A DNA stretch of 64,000 nucleotides, from positions 1 through 64,000 of the forward strand of contig PMUI01000077.1 of assembly GCA_003166955.1 (NCBI GenBank). Reading direction: 5' to 3'. Position 1 is the stretch's first letter, and each line of letters begins with the position of its first letter. The notes under the pieces were generated by a model. The model ran no database searches. It was not told the origin of the DNA and was given only the letters and a program-made list of their open reading frames with translations. The stretch is from Acidobacterium sp. Its GTDB lineage: Bacteria; Acidobacteriota; Terriglobia; Terriglobales; Acidobacteriaceae. The translations under genes and the position numbers were made by a program. Shown piece by piece: positions 45,128-54,620 of the stretch.

Positions 45128-46186
45128 TTACTTCTGCTCGTGCCCCTGCATGTACATTCCCTCGATCTCGCCGCTGCTCCCGACGTACACCCATCCACTC
45201 AGCGGCGCAGGCCGGCTTTCGCCCAGCGGCCAGTAGCCGAATCGCAAATCCTGGAACTGGACGGTGTGCCATCCCGGTTGCGGCGCGTCCGCGCCCGGTA
45301 CGACAACCCCGGTCCCGTGATCCTCTGTCACCGGCCAGCGCGCCCAGTCCAGATAAACGCGCCCCAGATACGACTGCTTCGCCGCTGCGACGGCCGGAGT
45401 CACCGGCGTCTTGTAGATCACGTTGGCGTAGTCGTCGGTCTCCACCAGATCGCCGATCGTGTTGACCTCAGCGGTCTGAAAATAGTCTTCGGTTTCGAGA
45501 ATCATGTGCCAGCGGAAGGGATCCAGGATGTGGGGCTCGGCGGCGGAACGAATCAGCGGCTCGCGCGTGTAGGTACCGGTTCGCACCAGCGCGAGCGCAT
45601 GCCCGCGCTCGGCATTGCGCAGGCCCCACCACAACGCTATGAAGACCAGGCCCGCGATGGCCCAGGCTCGTCCGCGAAAGGGCTTCCTGCGCGCGCCAAT
45701 CTCGCGATCCGCGAGGCCAAGGATGGCCGGCACTACCAGCGCCAGAAACAGCGCCAGCAGAATCCACGGGTCCACGATAAAGACGATGCTCCACGCATAC
45801 CACTTTGGGTTGAAGGGAAAGAAGGGCCGCACCCCGTAGTTCACCGTGTAGTCGAGCAGGATGTGGCTCAGTGCCGCGATCCACGCAAACACAAAAATCA
45901 ATCCCCATCTTGGCGGAATCACCGGGGCCCGATCCTTCCGTCGCCATCGGTCCAGGAGCCACACCAACGCCAGCGTCGCCAGAGCCACCACCGGCGCGCC
46001 GATCAGCGAATGCGTCCAGCCGCGATGGTGCTCGAGCCCCGCGACCGGCCCGCGAAAACCCCACAGAATGTCCAGATCCGGCGCCTCGGCGGCCAGCGTC
46101 ATGGCCAGCGTCGCGTAGGCCGTTTTGCGATTGAATCCGGAGCGCCCAAGGCACGCCCCGGTCAGGAAATGGGTTACAGGTTCCAT
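45128..46186 (-). CDS. YdjM-like membrane metal-dependent hydrolase (PF04307)
   Basis: A 352-residue multi-span membrane protein. The putative metal-site pattern HHRGWTHSLIG and SHILLDYTVNYG fits the YdjM/LexA-regulated membrane hydrolase group. ATG 46186 starts the conserved MEPVTHFLTGACLG, with AGAGGGC upstream; an ATG at 46231 is less likely. The C-terminal part has a charged lumenal region. Substrate and role are unknown. Confidence 0.85.
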   Translation of the reverse strand: MEPVTHFLTGACLGRSGFNRKTAYATLAMTLAAEAPDLDILWGFRGPVAGLEHHRGWTHSLIGAPVVALATLALVWLLDRWRRKDRAPVIPPRWGLIFVFAWIAALSHILLDYTVNYGVRPFFPFNPKWYAWSIVFIVDPWILLALFLALVVPAILGLADREIGARRKPFRGRAWAIAGLVFIALWWGLRNAERGHALALVRTGTYTREPLIRSAAEPHILDPFRWHMILETEDYFQTAEVNTIGDLVETDDYANVIYKTPVTPAVAAAKQSYLGRVYLDWARWPVTEDHGTGVVVPGADAPQPGWHTVQFQDLRFGYWPLGESRPAPLSGWVYVGSSGEIEGMYMQGHEQK

Positions 46187-46276
46187 GCCCTCTTTCTGGA
46201 ACTCAAACGTTGTGCCTTTGCCAAACATCAAGCGCCGCGGCGAACCGTGGCGCTTGCAGCTTCTCTCTCTTGTGCC

Positions 46277-46705
46277 CTACACCAGCTTTGCGTCCAGTGT
46301 GATCTGCGTATTTCCCTTGAAGAGCCGCGAGATGGGGCAGCCGTTCTTCGCGTTCGTGGCCGCGGTTTCAAAGCTCGCGGCATTCGCGCCTGGCACCTTC
46401 GCCCGCGTGGTCAGATGAATCGCCGTGATCGCGAAGCCGTCGTCGGTCTTCTCGAACTTCACCTCGGCCGTCGTCTCCAGCGACTCGGGCGTCAGATTCA
46501 CATTGCCCAGTTGTGCGCTCAGCGCCATGGTGAAGCAGCCGGCGTGCGCCGCGGCAATCAGCTCCTCGGGATTGGTCCCGATGCCGTTCTCGAAGCGTGT
46601 CGAAAATGAATACTGCGTATCCTTCAATACGCCGCTTTGGCTGGAAATAGTGCCTTTGCCATCCTTCAGGCCCCCGCGCCAGACGGCGCTCGCAGTGCGT
46701 TGCAT
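46277..46705 (-). CDS. OsmC/Ohr family peroxiredoxin
   Basis: A 142-residue OsmC-type organic hydroperoxide reductase. The two redox cysteines are in [15 protein letters not shown] and NGCPISRLF; the [13 protein letters not shown] block is typical of the OsmC branch. It reduces organic peroxides using a thiol donor in the cytoplasm. The ribosome-binding site AAGGAGA precedes ATG 46705. Confidence 0.95.
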   Translation of the reverse strand: MQRTASAVWRGGLKDGKGTISSQSGVLKDTQYSFSTRFENGIGTNPEELIAAAHAGCFTMALSAQLGNVNLTPESLETTAEVKFEKTDDGFAITAIHLTTRAKVPGANAASFETAATNAKNGCPISRLFKGNTQITLDAKLV

Positions 46706-46917
46706 ACATCTCTCCTTCTGTTATGGCTGAGTTTCCCCGGACCGGATAAAAACTGGGATGCCAGGGAGCGCGTACGCTTCTGTCCGCACGCCGCCGGACA
46801 TCGCCCGCACCATGATATGCGATTTTCCCGCGCTGCGGCCTCCGCGCCCCGGAGGCTGCATTTCCGGGTCCCGCGATGCGCCGAGGCGGGCGCGTATCAT
46901 GAAGATTGCCGCCATCC

Positions 46918-47925
46918 ATGACATCCTTCTCCATCGGAGTGGACCTCGGAGGCACCAACCTCCGCGTCGCCGCAGTCACTCCGGCCGGCGAACTACTGGA
47001 GACCATTCACTTGCCGACGCGTCTGAGCGCCGGGCCCCACGCCGTTCTCGACGACATGGCTGGAGCCATCGCGCAGCTCATCGGTCGACAAAGCGGAGAG
47101 TTTCTCGGCATCGGTGTCGGCAGCCCCGGTCCCATCGAACTACCCCTCGGCGTTTTGCATCACCCGCCCAACCTTACTGGATTCGACGGGCTCAATCTCC
47201 GCACCGAACTCGAGCGCCGCCTCGGTCGCACGGTCCACGTCGACCACGATGCCGGGCTCGCCGCCTACGGTGAATGCCTGTTTGGAGCCGGCCGTGCCCA
47301 CGCGGTCGACTCTCTGCTCATGTACACGCTTGGCACCGGCGTTGGCTGCGGCGTCATCCTCGATGGCCGCATCTGGCACGGCATGCAGGGAGCAGCCGGG
47401 GAATCGGGCCACGGGCCCATCATTCCCGACGGCCCCAGGTGCCCGTGCGGCGCGCGCGGCTGCCTCGAGATGTATGCCTCGGCGACGTCCATCGTGCGGC
47501 GCGCGCAAGAACTCGGCCTGGCTCCCGCAGCTCACGAAGGATCGGCCGCGCAGACCGGCAACGGCGCGACGCCCCCCACCGCATCGGCGATCGCGCAACT
47601 GGCCACCAGCGGCGATAAGCGCGCGCTACAAATCTTCGACGAAGTCGGCTACGCCCTCGGCCTCTCGCTGGCCCACCTCGTCAATGCTCTCGACCTGCCG
47701 CTCTACGTCATCGGCGGAGGCGCGGCTGCCGCGTGGCCGCTGTTCGCGCCGCGCATGTTCTCGACCCTGCGTGAAGGCAGCTACGTCTACCGGCTTTCCA
47801 TGCCGCGCGATCCCAATATCTTCGAACCCGGCAAAACGCACGTCGCCCCGGCCCAGCTCAGCGATGCCGGCATTCTCGGTGCGGCTCTGTTGCCGACGGC
47901 CGCGCACGCCACAGCGACCGCCTGA
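46918..47925 (+). CDS. ROK family kinase (glucokinase-like)
   Basis: A 335-residue ROK protein. The ATP-site motif is GVDLGGTNLRVAA, the phosphate motif GVGSPGPIEL, the catalytic Asp in VHVDHDAGLAAYG, and the ROK zinc motif CPCGARGCLEMYA. There is no winged-helix domain, so it is a sugar kinase and not a regulator. Glucose is the commonest substrate. ATG 46918 is preferred to the TTG at 46906. The pentapeptide gene starts 10 nt later. Confidence 0.93.
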   Translation: MTSFSIGVDLGGTNLRVAAVTPAGELLETIHLPTRLSAGPHAVLDDMAGAIAQLIGRQSGEFLGIGVGSPGPIELPLGVLHHPPNLTGFDGLNLRTELERRLGRTVHVDHDAGLAAYGECLFGAGRAHAVDSLLMYTLGTGVGCGVILDGRIWHGMQGAAGESGHGPIIPDGPRCPCGARGCLEMYASATSIVRRAQELGLAPAAHEGSAAQTGNGATPPTASAIAQLATSGDKRALQIFDEVGYALGLSLAHLVNALDLPLYVIGGGAAAAWPLFAPRMFSTLREGSYVYRLSMPRDPNIFEPGKTHVAPAQLSDAGILGAALLPTAAHATATA

Positions 47926-47935
47926 ACGAAAGCCG

Positions 47936-48679
47936 ATGATCCTCCACAACCCACGCACTCGCCCCGTTCCCTGGTCGGAGCGCCGCGCACGCACTCGCTA
48001 TCGCTGGCTGATCCCACTGGTTGCCATCGACTGGGCCTGGGAGTGGCTCGCCTTCCTGCTCAGCAACTGGAGCTTCCTCGAAGTTCTCGAATACCTCGGC
48101 AGCTTCTCCATCCTCATCGGCGTCATTTTCTGGTTCAGCGAATCCGGCGCCCGCATCCAGCAGCGGCATTATCAGGCGTGGCAGGTCATCAACACCGCGC
48201 AGGGCAAGGGCGGCAACGGCGGCCGCATCGAGGCCCTCGAGGAACTCAACGCCGACCGCATTACCCTCACCGGCGTCGACGTGTCCTCGGCGTTTCTGCA
48301 GGGGCTGCGCCTCCCGCGCGCGAAGCTCATTCGCGCCAACCTCAGCGCCGCCGACCTGCGCGACAGCGATCTCGACCGCGGCGATCTCACCTGGGCTAAT
48401 CTCGACGGCGCGAATTTCCGGAATGCCGATTTGCAAAACGCCGTCTTCGATCACGCCAGCCTGCGCGACTGCGATCTTTCCGGCGCTGACCTGGCGGGGG
48501 CTCGCTTCGACGGCGCCGATCTGAGCAACGCCGATCTCCACGGCGCCGATCTGCGCGGCATTGCGTGGCAGCACCTGGCAGCAGTGCTCAACGCGAACAT
48601 CGCGGGGGTGAAGAATGCGCCGGGAGGCTTTGTTGCGTGGGCTTTGAGGAACGGCGCCGAGAGTGCAGCCGATCCGTAG
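47936..48679 (+). CDS. Membrane pentapeptide-repeat protein
   Basis: A 247-residue protein. Two membrane helices (residues about 23-65: LIPLVAIDWAWEWLAFLL and VLEYLGSFSILIGVIFWF) are followed by pentapeptide repeats A(D/N)Lxx from about residue 110 to 215 (RANLSAADLRDSDLDRGDLT, ADLSNADLHGADLRG), forming a right-handed quadrilateral beta-helix. Possible scaffold or interaction module. 10 nt downstream of the ROK kinase gene. Confidence 0.88.
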   Translation: MILHNPRTRPVPWSERRARTRYRWLIPLVAIDWAWEWLAFLLSNWSFLEVLEYLGSFSILIGVIFWFSESGARIQQRHYQAWQVINTAQGKGGNGGRIEALEELNADRITLTGVDVSSAFLQGLRLPRAKLIRANLSAADLRDSDLDRGDLTWANLDGANFRNADLQNAVFDHASLRDCDLSGADLAGARFDGADLSNADLHGADLRGIAWQHLAAVLNANIAGVKNAPGGFVAWALRNGAESAADP

Positions 48680-48806
48680 CGGATCTGTCTCGAACCGCCT
48701 TGCTCACCGTCACCGCTTCCTCTTTGCGCCCGCCTGTCTGTTGGCCACTCCCGCCCCCCTCGTGCTATAACGCCCTCACCCGGAATCTCGCCACGAGGAA
48801 TCCACC

Positions 48807-49313
48807 ATGATGCTCCGCCTCACCTCCCTCGCATCGCTCCCGCTGTTGCTCTGCTGCGCCGCCGTTGCCGCCGCGCAGGTCCCAAACATTGCGCCGCCTC
48901 CCATCAAAATGGGACTCTGGCAGTCCAGCGTCACCCTTAACTCCACGGGCATGCGGCCTGCAGGCGGCCACCCTATCACCAACCAGTCCTGCTACACGCC
49001 CGACAGCTGGAAACAATCCATGCAGCGAATGCAATCCCGCCAGCCGAACGCGAACTGTACGACTTCCAACATGCAGCAGGACAGCCACAAATTGTCCTTC
49101 GATGGCCAGTGTTCCGCAGATCAGGGCATGAGCGTCACCTATCACGTCGAGATGTTCCTCGACAGCGACGAGGCCATGCATGGCTCATCGAGCGCGAAGA
49201 TGGCCGGCTCCCAGTTCCCCCAGGGCATGACCGTGACCACCGTCATCAGTTCGAAGTTCATCAGTTCCGACTGCGGCGATATCAAGCCAGGCGAAAGCAA
49301 GCCCGTCCACTGA
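48807..49313 (+). CDS. Exported DUF3617-like protein
   Basis: A 168-residue protein with signal peptide (RLTSLASLPLLLCCAAVAAA). The mature part fits DUF3617: PPIKMGLWQSSVTLNSTGM, NQSCYTPDSWKQSMQRM, CSADQGMSVTYHVEMFLDSD and the C-terminal SSDCGDIKPG. Function unknown; the four cysteines suggest disulfides in the periplasm. Confidence 0.85.
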   Translation: MMLRLTSLASLPLLLCCAAVAAAQVPNIAPPPIKMGLWQSSVTLNSTGMRPAGGHPITNQSCYTPDSWKQSMQRMQSRQPNANCTTSNMQQDSHKLSFDGQCSADQGMSVTYHVEMFLDSDEAMHGSSSAKMAGSQFPQGMTVTTVISSKFISSDCGDIKPGESKPVH

Positions 49314-49349
49314 TCGCCCCCCGGCACCGCGCGCTACGATGGTGGCGTC

Positions 49350-49925
49350 ATGCCACCTGCGCTCGAAACCGAACGCCTGCTGCTGCGCCCGCTGGAGCTG
49401 GCCGATGCTGAGCAGGTGCAGCGGATCTTTCCGCAGTGGCAGATCGTGAAGTACCTCAACGCCATCGTTCCGTGGCCGTATCCGGACGATGGCGCGCTCA
49501 CCTACTACCGCGATCGCGCGCTTCCGGCGATGGCTCGCGGCGAAGAGTGGCACTGGACGCTGCGCCTGAAAGAAAAAGCGGGGCAAATCATCGGCGCCAT
49601 CGGACTCATCCGCGGCGCAACCGACAACCGCGGCTTCTGGATTGCGCCTCCATGGCAGGGCAAAGGCCTGATGACCGAGGCCGTCATTGCCGTGAATGAC
49701 TACTGGTTCGACGTTCTCGGCTTCCCGGTTCTGCGCGCGCCCAAAGCCATCGCCAACGCCGCCTCGCGCCGTATCTCAGAGAAAACCGGCATGCACATAA
49801 TCGGCACCGGAGAGAGAAATCTCGTCTCCGGCCGCTATCTCAGCGAAGTCTGGGAAATCACCGCAGAAGAATGGCGCAAGTTCCGGGCCTCGCACCCGCG
49901 CCCCGGGCTGGGCTCTGCCTCCTGA
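49350..49925 (+). CDS. GNAT family N-acetyltransferase (RimJ/RimL type)
   Basis: A 191-residue acetyltransferase. The RimJ/L start LETERLLLRPLELADAEQVQ is clear, with the acetyl-CoA region NRGFWIAPPWQGKGLMTEAV and the later ANAASRRISEKTGMHIIGTG. It probably acetylates a protein N-terminus or small amine; substrate unknown. Confidence 0.9.
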   Translation: MPPALETERLLLRPLELADAEQVQRIFPQWQIVKYLNAIVPWPYPDDGALTYYRDRALPAMARGEEWHWTLRLKEKAGQIIGAIGLIRGATDNRGFWIAPPWQGKGLMTEAVIAVNDYWFDVLGFPVLRAPKAIANAASRRISEKTGMHIIGTGERNLVSGRYLSEVWEITAEEWRKFRASHPRPGLGSAS

Positions 49926-49926
49926 C

Positions 49927-49952
49927 CCCTATTCCCTACTGCCTATTCCCTG
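49927..49952. repeat. Heptamer repeat CCCTATT-type
   Basis: CCCTATT CCCTACT GCCTATT CCCTG runs right after the stop of the GNAT gene. It is the reverse-complement family of the GGGAATA unit at 38-68 and lies between two genes that converge here. Confidence 0.65.
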
Positions 49953-49956
49953 CTCT

Positions 49957-51027
49957 TCAGTCCTCGTCGCCAACCGCAAAGTAGCCCTTGCGCGCCTGCA
50001 CCTTCAAATCGCCGTCTGTATCCTTGCAAAAGATGTCCACCTTGCGAAACTTCCCATCCATCGACTTGTTGACCGGAACATACTGCGCCACATACTGCGT
50101 CCGCAGCTCCTGCTCGATCTGATCGAAGGCGTCTTCGAGCTTCTTGCCGTTGTTCCCGACGTTGATCACGCGCCCGCCGGTCGCTTCGGTCAGCGTGCGC
50201 ATCTGATAGTCGCCCGAATAGCCCATGGAAAAGCCGCCGTAGAACCCGCGATCCGCAATCAAAATTACATAAATAATCGCGTTCGCATTCTGCGCGGCCT
50301 CAATCGCCGCCTTGGGCTTGGTCACGCTGCCTTCATCCTCGCCGTCCGTCAGCAGGATGAGCGCCTTCCGCCCCGACTCCGAGTGAATCTTGTGGTCCGA
50401 GACCTCATACACCGCGTCGTACAGCAGCGTCCCCTTCGGCGCGCCCTGGGTCGGCACCGGTCCTTGTCCGATGCCTGGCACGCCGGCCGATCCGCCGCCG
50501 GCTGCTGTGTTGATCTGCACTTTACTAATGGCGCGGTCCAGCTCGCGCACGTTGTTCGTGTAGTCCTGTTCCAGATTCACGCCTACGTCGAAGCTCACCA
50601 GAAATGCCTGGTCCTTCTCGCGCAAAATCCGCTTCAGAAAAGCGGACGCCGACTGCTGCTCGAGCGGCAGAACATTATATTGACTCCCGCTCGTGTCGAT
50701 CAGGATCCCCAGCGTCAGCGGCTGATTCGCCTCCGCCACAAAACTCGTCAGCTTCTGCGGCTCCTTGTCCTCGAAAACATTGCAGTCGTTCTTCGTCAGA
50801 AACGGGATCAGCGCATTCTTCTTGTCCCGCACCGTGAAGTACTCGCTCACCAGGTTCGACGTCACCTTTAGCGTCTCTCTGGGCGTCTCCTCGGTGGCAG
50901 AGTTATCGACCGGGACGTTGCTCACCGGCGGAGCGTCAGGTGACGGAGCCGACTGCCCCCACGTCAGAGGGATAGCAGCCGCCGCAAGCAGGGCAGGGAT
51001 TACAAAACGCAGCCAGCGCACACGCAT
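49957..51027 (-). CDS. Secreted VWFA-related Acidobacterial domain protein
   Basis: A 356-residue TIGR03436-type protein. Signal peptide RFVIPALLAAAAIPLTWGQS is followed by a Pro/Asp-rich linker, then SEYFTVRDKKNALIPFLTKN. The A-domain has GILIDTSGSQ (a good MIDAS DxSGS) and ALILLTDGEDEGSV; the C-terminal KVDIFCKDTDGDLKVQARKG is the usual family ending. SD AAGGAGAC precedes ATG 51027. It is divergent from the paralogue at 51246. Confidence 0.92.
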   Translation of the reverse strand: MRVRWLRFVIPALLAAAAIPLTWGQSAPSPDAPPVSNVPVDNSATEETPRETLKVTSNLVSEYFTVRDKKNALIPFLTKNDCNVFEDKEPQKLTSFVAEANQPLTLGILIDTSGSQYNVLPLEQQSASAFLKRILREKDQAFLVSFDVGVNLEQDYTNNVRELDRAISKVQINTAAGGGSAGVPGIGQGPVPTQGAPKGTLLYDAVYEVSDHKIHSESGRKALILLTDGEDEGSVTKPKAAIEAAQNANAIIYVILIADRGFYGGFSMGYSGDYQMRTLTEATGGRVINVGNNGKKLEDAFDQIEQELRTQYVAQYVPVNKSMDGKFRKVDIFCKDTDGDLKVQARKGYFAVGDED

Positions 51028-51245
51028 GTCTCCTTAGACGGAAGGTCTCTGAGATGGGTTATTCGAAACAGCGCGCCTCTCGCTCTGTTAATCTTGAGCA
51101 TACGCCCGAGAAGTCCACCGCTTCGACGGCGCATCTCAACACGGTGGAGAGGGCGCGCATCGTTTTGGGGCGAACGGACCCACATTATCGGATCAGGACG
51201 GGCGCGATTCAAGGATTTTTGCAGGTGTCAGGGGGTTTCAGCGTG

Positions 51246-52619
51246 ATGCGGGCTGTTCGGCTCAGCGCTTTTTCGTTGCTCTTGCCGGCGGTCTTTGCCG
51301 GTTCAGCCTTCAGCCAACAGCCGCAGAATGTGCCCGATGCGCCCGCCCCGCAGGCCCCCGCATCCCAGAACCAGTCCGCTCCACCCAACGCGCCCATCCC
51401 GCAAAACCAGCCGCTCCCCGACCTGAAAAACCAGGTCGCGCCCGGCAAGGCCACCACGTCGGATCAGGATGGCGCTGCCGCCGCCGGCCAGCCCGCTCCC
51501 AACATCGGCTCCGGAGCGGTCGGCGCACCACAACAGGCGCCGCCTCCGGATGCCATCCAGCCAGCGCCTCCGGCAACGGGCGCTCCAGGTCAGGAGCCCG
51601 TCGTTCCTCCGGAAGATGGATCCCGGACCCCGACCATCGGCGTCACCGTCACCTACGTCGACGTCCCCGTCACCGTCAAGGACAAGCACGGCAAGGAAGT
51701 CCCGGGCCTGCCCTGGTGGCGGTTCCGCATTTATGAAGACGGCGTCCGCCAGCGCATCGCCTGGTTCACCACTGATGCCTTCCCGCTCTCCATCGCCTTC
51801 GTCGTCGATGCCACGCTTCCCTCCGACATCATGTACAAGGTGAACAAGAGCTTCTCCGAGGTGAACAACGCGCTCACCCCGGCCGACACCGTGGCCATCG
51901 TCAGCTACGGCGGCACGGGGCCCCAGCTCATCACCACCTTCACCGCTGCCCAGGCCAATCGCCTTCCCGCCGCGTTTGAAATGGCCAAGAGGCCGGGCGA
52001 GCAACCAGGCGTTCCCCTCACCGACGGGCCCTTCGCCACCGGCCCCACGGTCAACGGCCTTCCTGCTGACCCAACCCTAACCCCCCAGCGCGGCAACGCC
52101 AGCGGCATCCTCAACCTGCCCAAAGAGGTCCACCCGCTCAACGACGCCATCCTCTACGCCGCCGAGCAGCTCGCCAGCCAGCCGCGCGGCCGCCGCCGCA
52201 TCATCTACGTCGTCACCGATGGCAAGAACTCCCGCAGCAAGGCCAGCTACAAGGAAGTCGTCCAGTACCTGCTCTCCAATAACATCTCCGTCTTCGGCAC
52301 CAACGTCGGCGATTCGGCGCTGTGGGGCATTGGCTACCTTGATCGCACCAAGCTGCCCTTCCTCCAGCCCGAAGATCTTCTGCCGCGCTACGCTATCGCC
52401 ACCGGCGGAGACGTCGATCACGAGGTTTCCGAGAACGGCATCCAGAACGCCTTCGTCAAGATCGCCGACTCGGTGCGCACCGCCTACACCCTCGGCTACT
52501 ACAGCCATCAGCCGACCATCAGCGGCAAGTACCATGTGATCGACGTTCACCTTGAAGGCCTGCCCGGCTATCAGATCGACGCCAAGCAGGGCTACTATCC
52601 GTCGGTCTCCGAGCAATAG
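51246..52619 (+). CDS. Secreted VWFA-related Acidobacterial domain protein with Pro-rich linker
   Basis: A 457-residue paralogue from ATG 51246 with signal peptide (VRLSAFSLLLPAVFAGSAFS). Residues about 25-130 are a Pro/Gln/Ala linker (PQNVPDAPAPQAPASQNQSA), then the family core TIGVTVTYVDVPVTVKDKHG, SIAFVVDATLPSDIMYKVNK, RRIIYVVTDGKNSRSKASYK, and the terminal GKYHVIDVHLEGLPGYQIDA. The MIDAS is weak (DATLPS). It shares the 218-bp divergent region with the 49957 gene, so they may be co-regulated. Confidence 0.9.
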   Translation: MRAVRLSAFSLLLPAVFAGSAFSQQPQNVPDAPAPQAPASQNQSAPPNAPIPQNQPLPDLKNQVAPGKATTSDQDGAAAAGQPAPNIGSGAVGAPQQAPPPDAIQPAPPATGAPGQEPVVPPEDGSRTPTIGVTVTYVDVPVTVKDKHGKEVPGLPWWRFRIYEDGVRQRIAWFTTDAFPLSIAFVVDATLPSDIMYKVNKSFSEVNNALTPADTVAIVSYGGTGPQLITTFTAAQANRLPAAFEMAKRPGEQPGVPLTDGPFATGPTVNGLPADPTLTPQRGNASGILNLPKEVHPLNDAILYAAEQLASQPRGRRRIIYVVTDGKNSRSKASYKEVVQYLLSNNISVFGTNVGDSALWGIGYLDRTKLPFLQPEDLLPRYAIATGGDVDHEVSENGIQNAFVKIADSVRTAYTLGYYSHQPTISGKYHVIDVHLEGLPGYQIDAKQGYYPSVSEQ

Positions 52620-52779
52620 CCGGCTTCGCAGCGCCCGCCCGAGCCTCATCGCTCCCCGCATTCGCTGTTATCCTGTCCTTTGCTCTGAGTAACTGAATTC
52701 CACCCCTGCCCACACCCGCCCAACAGCCTGCCTGAGCGACGAGAGCGGAATGGCATCTTACCCCGGGCACTAAATCCAA

Positions 52780-54438
52780 ATGGCCGACGCAAAATTACAA
52801 ATCATTCCCTTAGGCGGACTCGGCGAGTTCGGCATGAACTGCCTCGCACTCCGCTACAAAAACGACATCGTCGTCATCGACGCCGGCCTCATGTTTCCCG
52901 AGTCGGAACTGCTCGGTGTCGACATCGTCGTCCCCGACATCACTTACCTCGTCGAGAACAAGCAGCACGTCCGCGCCATCATCCTCACCCACGGCCACGA
53001 AGACCACATCGGCGGACTCCCGTGGATCCTCTCCGAGCTCAACGTCCCCGTCTACGGCACCGAATTCACCCTCGCCTACGTTGACGGCAAGCTCGAAGAG
53101 CACGCCCTCGACGACGCTGAGCTGATCGAAATCGTCCCCGGCGAAAAAATCACCCTCGGCGCCTTCACCATCGAGCCCATCCGCGTCACCCACTCCCTCG
53201 TCGACTGCGTCGCCCTCGCCATTGAAACTCCCGTCGGCGTCATCGTGCACACCGGCGACTTCAAAATCGACCTTTCCCCCCCGGACGGTAAAGCCTTCGA
53301 CCTCCACCGCTTCGCCGAATACGGCAAGCGCGGCGTGCTCGCGCTCCTGCAGGACTCCACCAACGTCGACCGCCCCGGCTACACGCCCAGCGAATGGGCC
53401 GTCAAACCGCGCCTCGACGAGATCTTCGGCCGCACAAAAAAGAAGCTCTTCTTCAGCTGCTTCTCCTCATCGATCTACCGCATCCGTATCGCCACCGAAC
53501 TCGCCCGCCTCCACAACCGCAAAGTCGCCATCGTTGGCCGCTCCATGCTCGAGTCGTCCGAGATCGCCGAGGATCTCGGCTACCTCGAGCTCCCGCCCTC
53601 GCTCATCATCCATCCTGGCCAGATCAACGACTTTCCGCCCGAACAGATCATGGTCCTCATCAGCGGGACGCAGGGCGAACCGATGAGCGCCCTCAGCCGC
53701 GCCGCCGTTGACAACCACAAGCACGCCCGCATCGCGGCGGGCGACACCGTCGTGCTCAGCTCGCGCGTCATTCCCGGCAATGAGAAGAGCATCTTTCGCG
53801 TCATCGACCACCTCTGCCGCCGCGATGCCGAGGTCATCTACGACGACGGGGCCAATGGCCTCATCCACGTCAGCGGCCACGCCAGCCAGGAAGAACAGCG
53901 GCTCATGATCAACCTGCTCAGGCCGAAATTCTTCATCCCCATCCACGGCGACTACCGCCATCTGAAGAAGCATGCCGAGATCGCCCAGAGCCTCGGCGTC
54001 GTCGACCTCGCCATGGTCCTGGAAAACGGCGAGGTCCTCGAGCTCGACCGCGACAACGCCGTCAAGAACGGCAAAGTCACCGCGGGCCGCGTCTGCATCG
54101 ACTCCGGCTCCGCCACCGATGTCGTCGAAGACCTCGTCATTCGCGACCGCCGCCATCTTTCAGAGGATGGTTTTGTCCTGCCCATTCTCACCATCAATAA
54201 GCTGAGCGGAAAAGTGGAGCGCCAGCCCGAGCTCGTCTCGCGGGGCTTCGTCGGCGCCGAGCCTGGGCTCATGGAAGGCGCGCGCGCCGTCGTCACGCAG
54301 ACCCTCGACAACTCCAGCGCTGAAGAAAAAGCCGACTACGGCGTCATCAAAGAAAAAATCCGCATTGATCTGAAACGCTACATCCAGAAAACCACTTCGC
54401 GCCGTCCGCTGATCATGCCTGTGATTCTGGAGATTTGA
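52780..54438 (+). CDS. rnj: Ribonuclease J
   Basis: A 552-residue metallo-beta-lactamase/beta-CASP ribonuclease acting in RNA decay and maturation with 5'-to-3' exo activity. The zinc motif is THGHEDHIGGLPW, with HTGDFKIDLSP, FFSCFSSSIYRIRIATELA, the beta-CASP region LISGTQGEPMSALSRAA, HVSGHASQEE and IPIHGDYRHLKKHAEIA. The C-terminal domain is present, so the gene is complete. Confidence 0.97.
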   Translation: MADAKLQIIPLGGLGEFGMNCLALRYKNDIVVIDAGLMFPESELLGVDIVVPDITYLVENKQHVRAIILTHGHEDHIGGLPWILSELNVPVYGTEFTLAYVDGKLEEHALDDAELIEIVPGEKITLGAFTIEPIRVTHSLVDCVALAIETPVGVIVHTGDFKIDLSPPDGKAFDLHRFAEYGKRGVLALLQDSTNVDRPGYTPSEWAVKPRLDEIFGRTKKKLFFSCFSSSIYRIRIATELARLHNRKVAIVGRSMLESSEIAEDLGYLELPPSLIIHPGQINDFPPEQIMVLISGTQGEPMSALSRAAVDNHKHARIAAGDTVVLSSRVIPGNEKSIFRVIDHLCRRDAEVIYDDGANGLIHVSGHASQEEQRLMINLLRPKFFIPIHGDYRHLKKHAEIAQSLGVVDLAMVLENGEVLELDRDNAVKNGKVTAGRVCIDSGSATDVVEDLVIRDRRHLSEDGFVLPILTINKLSGKVERQPELVSRGFVGAEPGLMEGARAVVTQTLDNSSAEEKADYGVIKEKIRIDLKRYIQKTTSRRPLIMPVILEI

Positions 54439-54458
54439 TTCTCGAGAGCTAAAGCAAA

Positions 54459-54490
54459 AGCGGCGGCGATCGACGTGGATCGCCACCGCT
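54459..54490 (+). terminator. Likely terminator of the RNase J transcript
   Basis: AGCGGCGGCGATC (54459-54471), a loop of 6 nt, and GATCGCCACCGCT (54478-54490) pair over 13 bp with one mismatch, 20 bp after the stop of rnj. There is only a weak T-rich stretch after it, so termination may need Rho. Confidence 0.6.
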
Positions 54491-54620
54491 GTCTGCTTGC
54501 TGTTGAGCCCCGCGCTCGCTGTGCCAGGCCCCAATCACAACGAGTCACGTCCCCGTCATCGGCGGATTTCGCGAATCGGGCAGTTAGTGCTCGGTTATCG
54601 GACGGTTGGCCCCCACCCCG

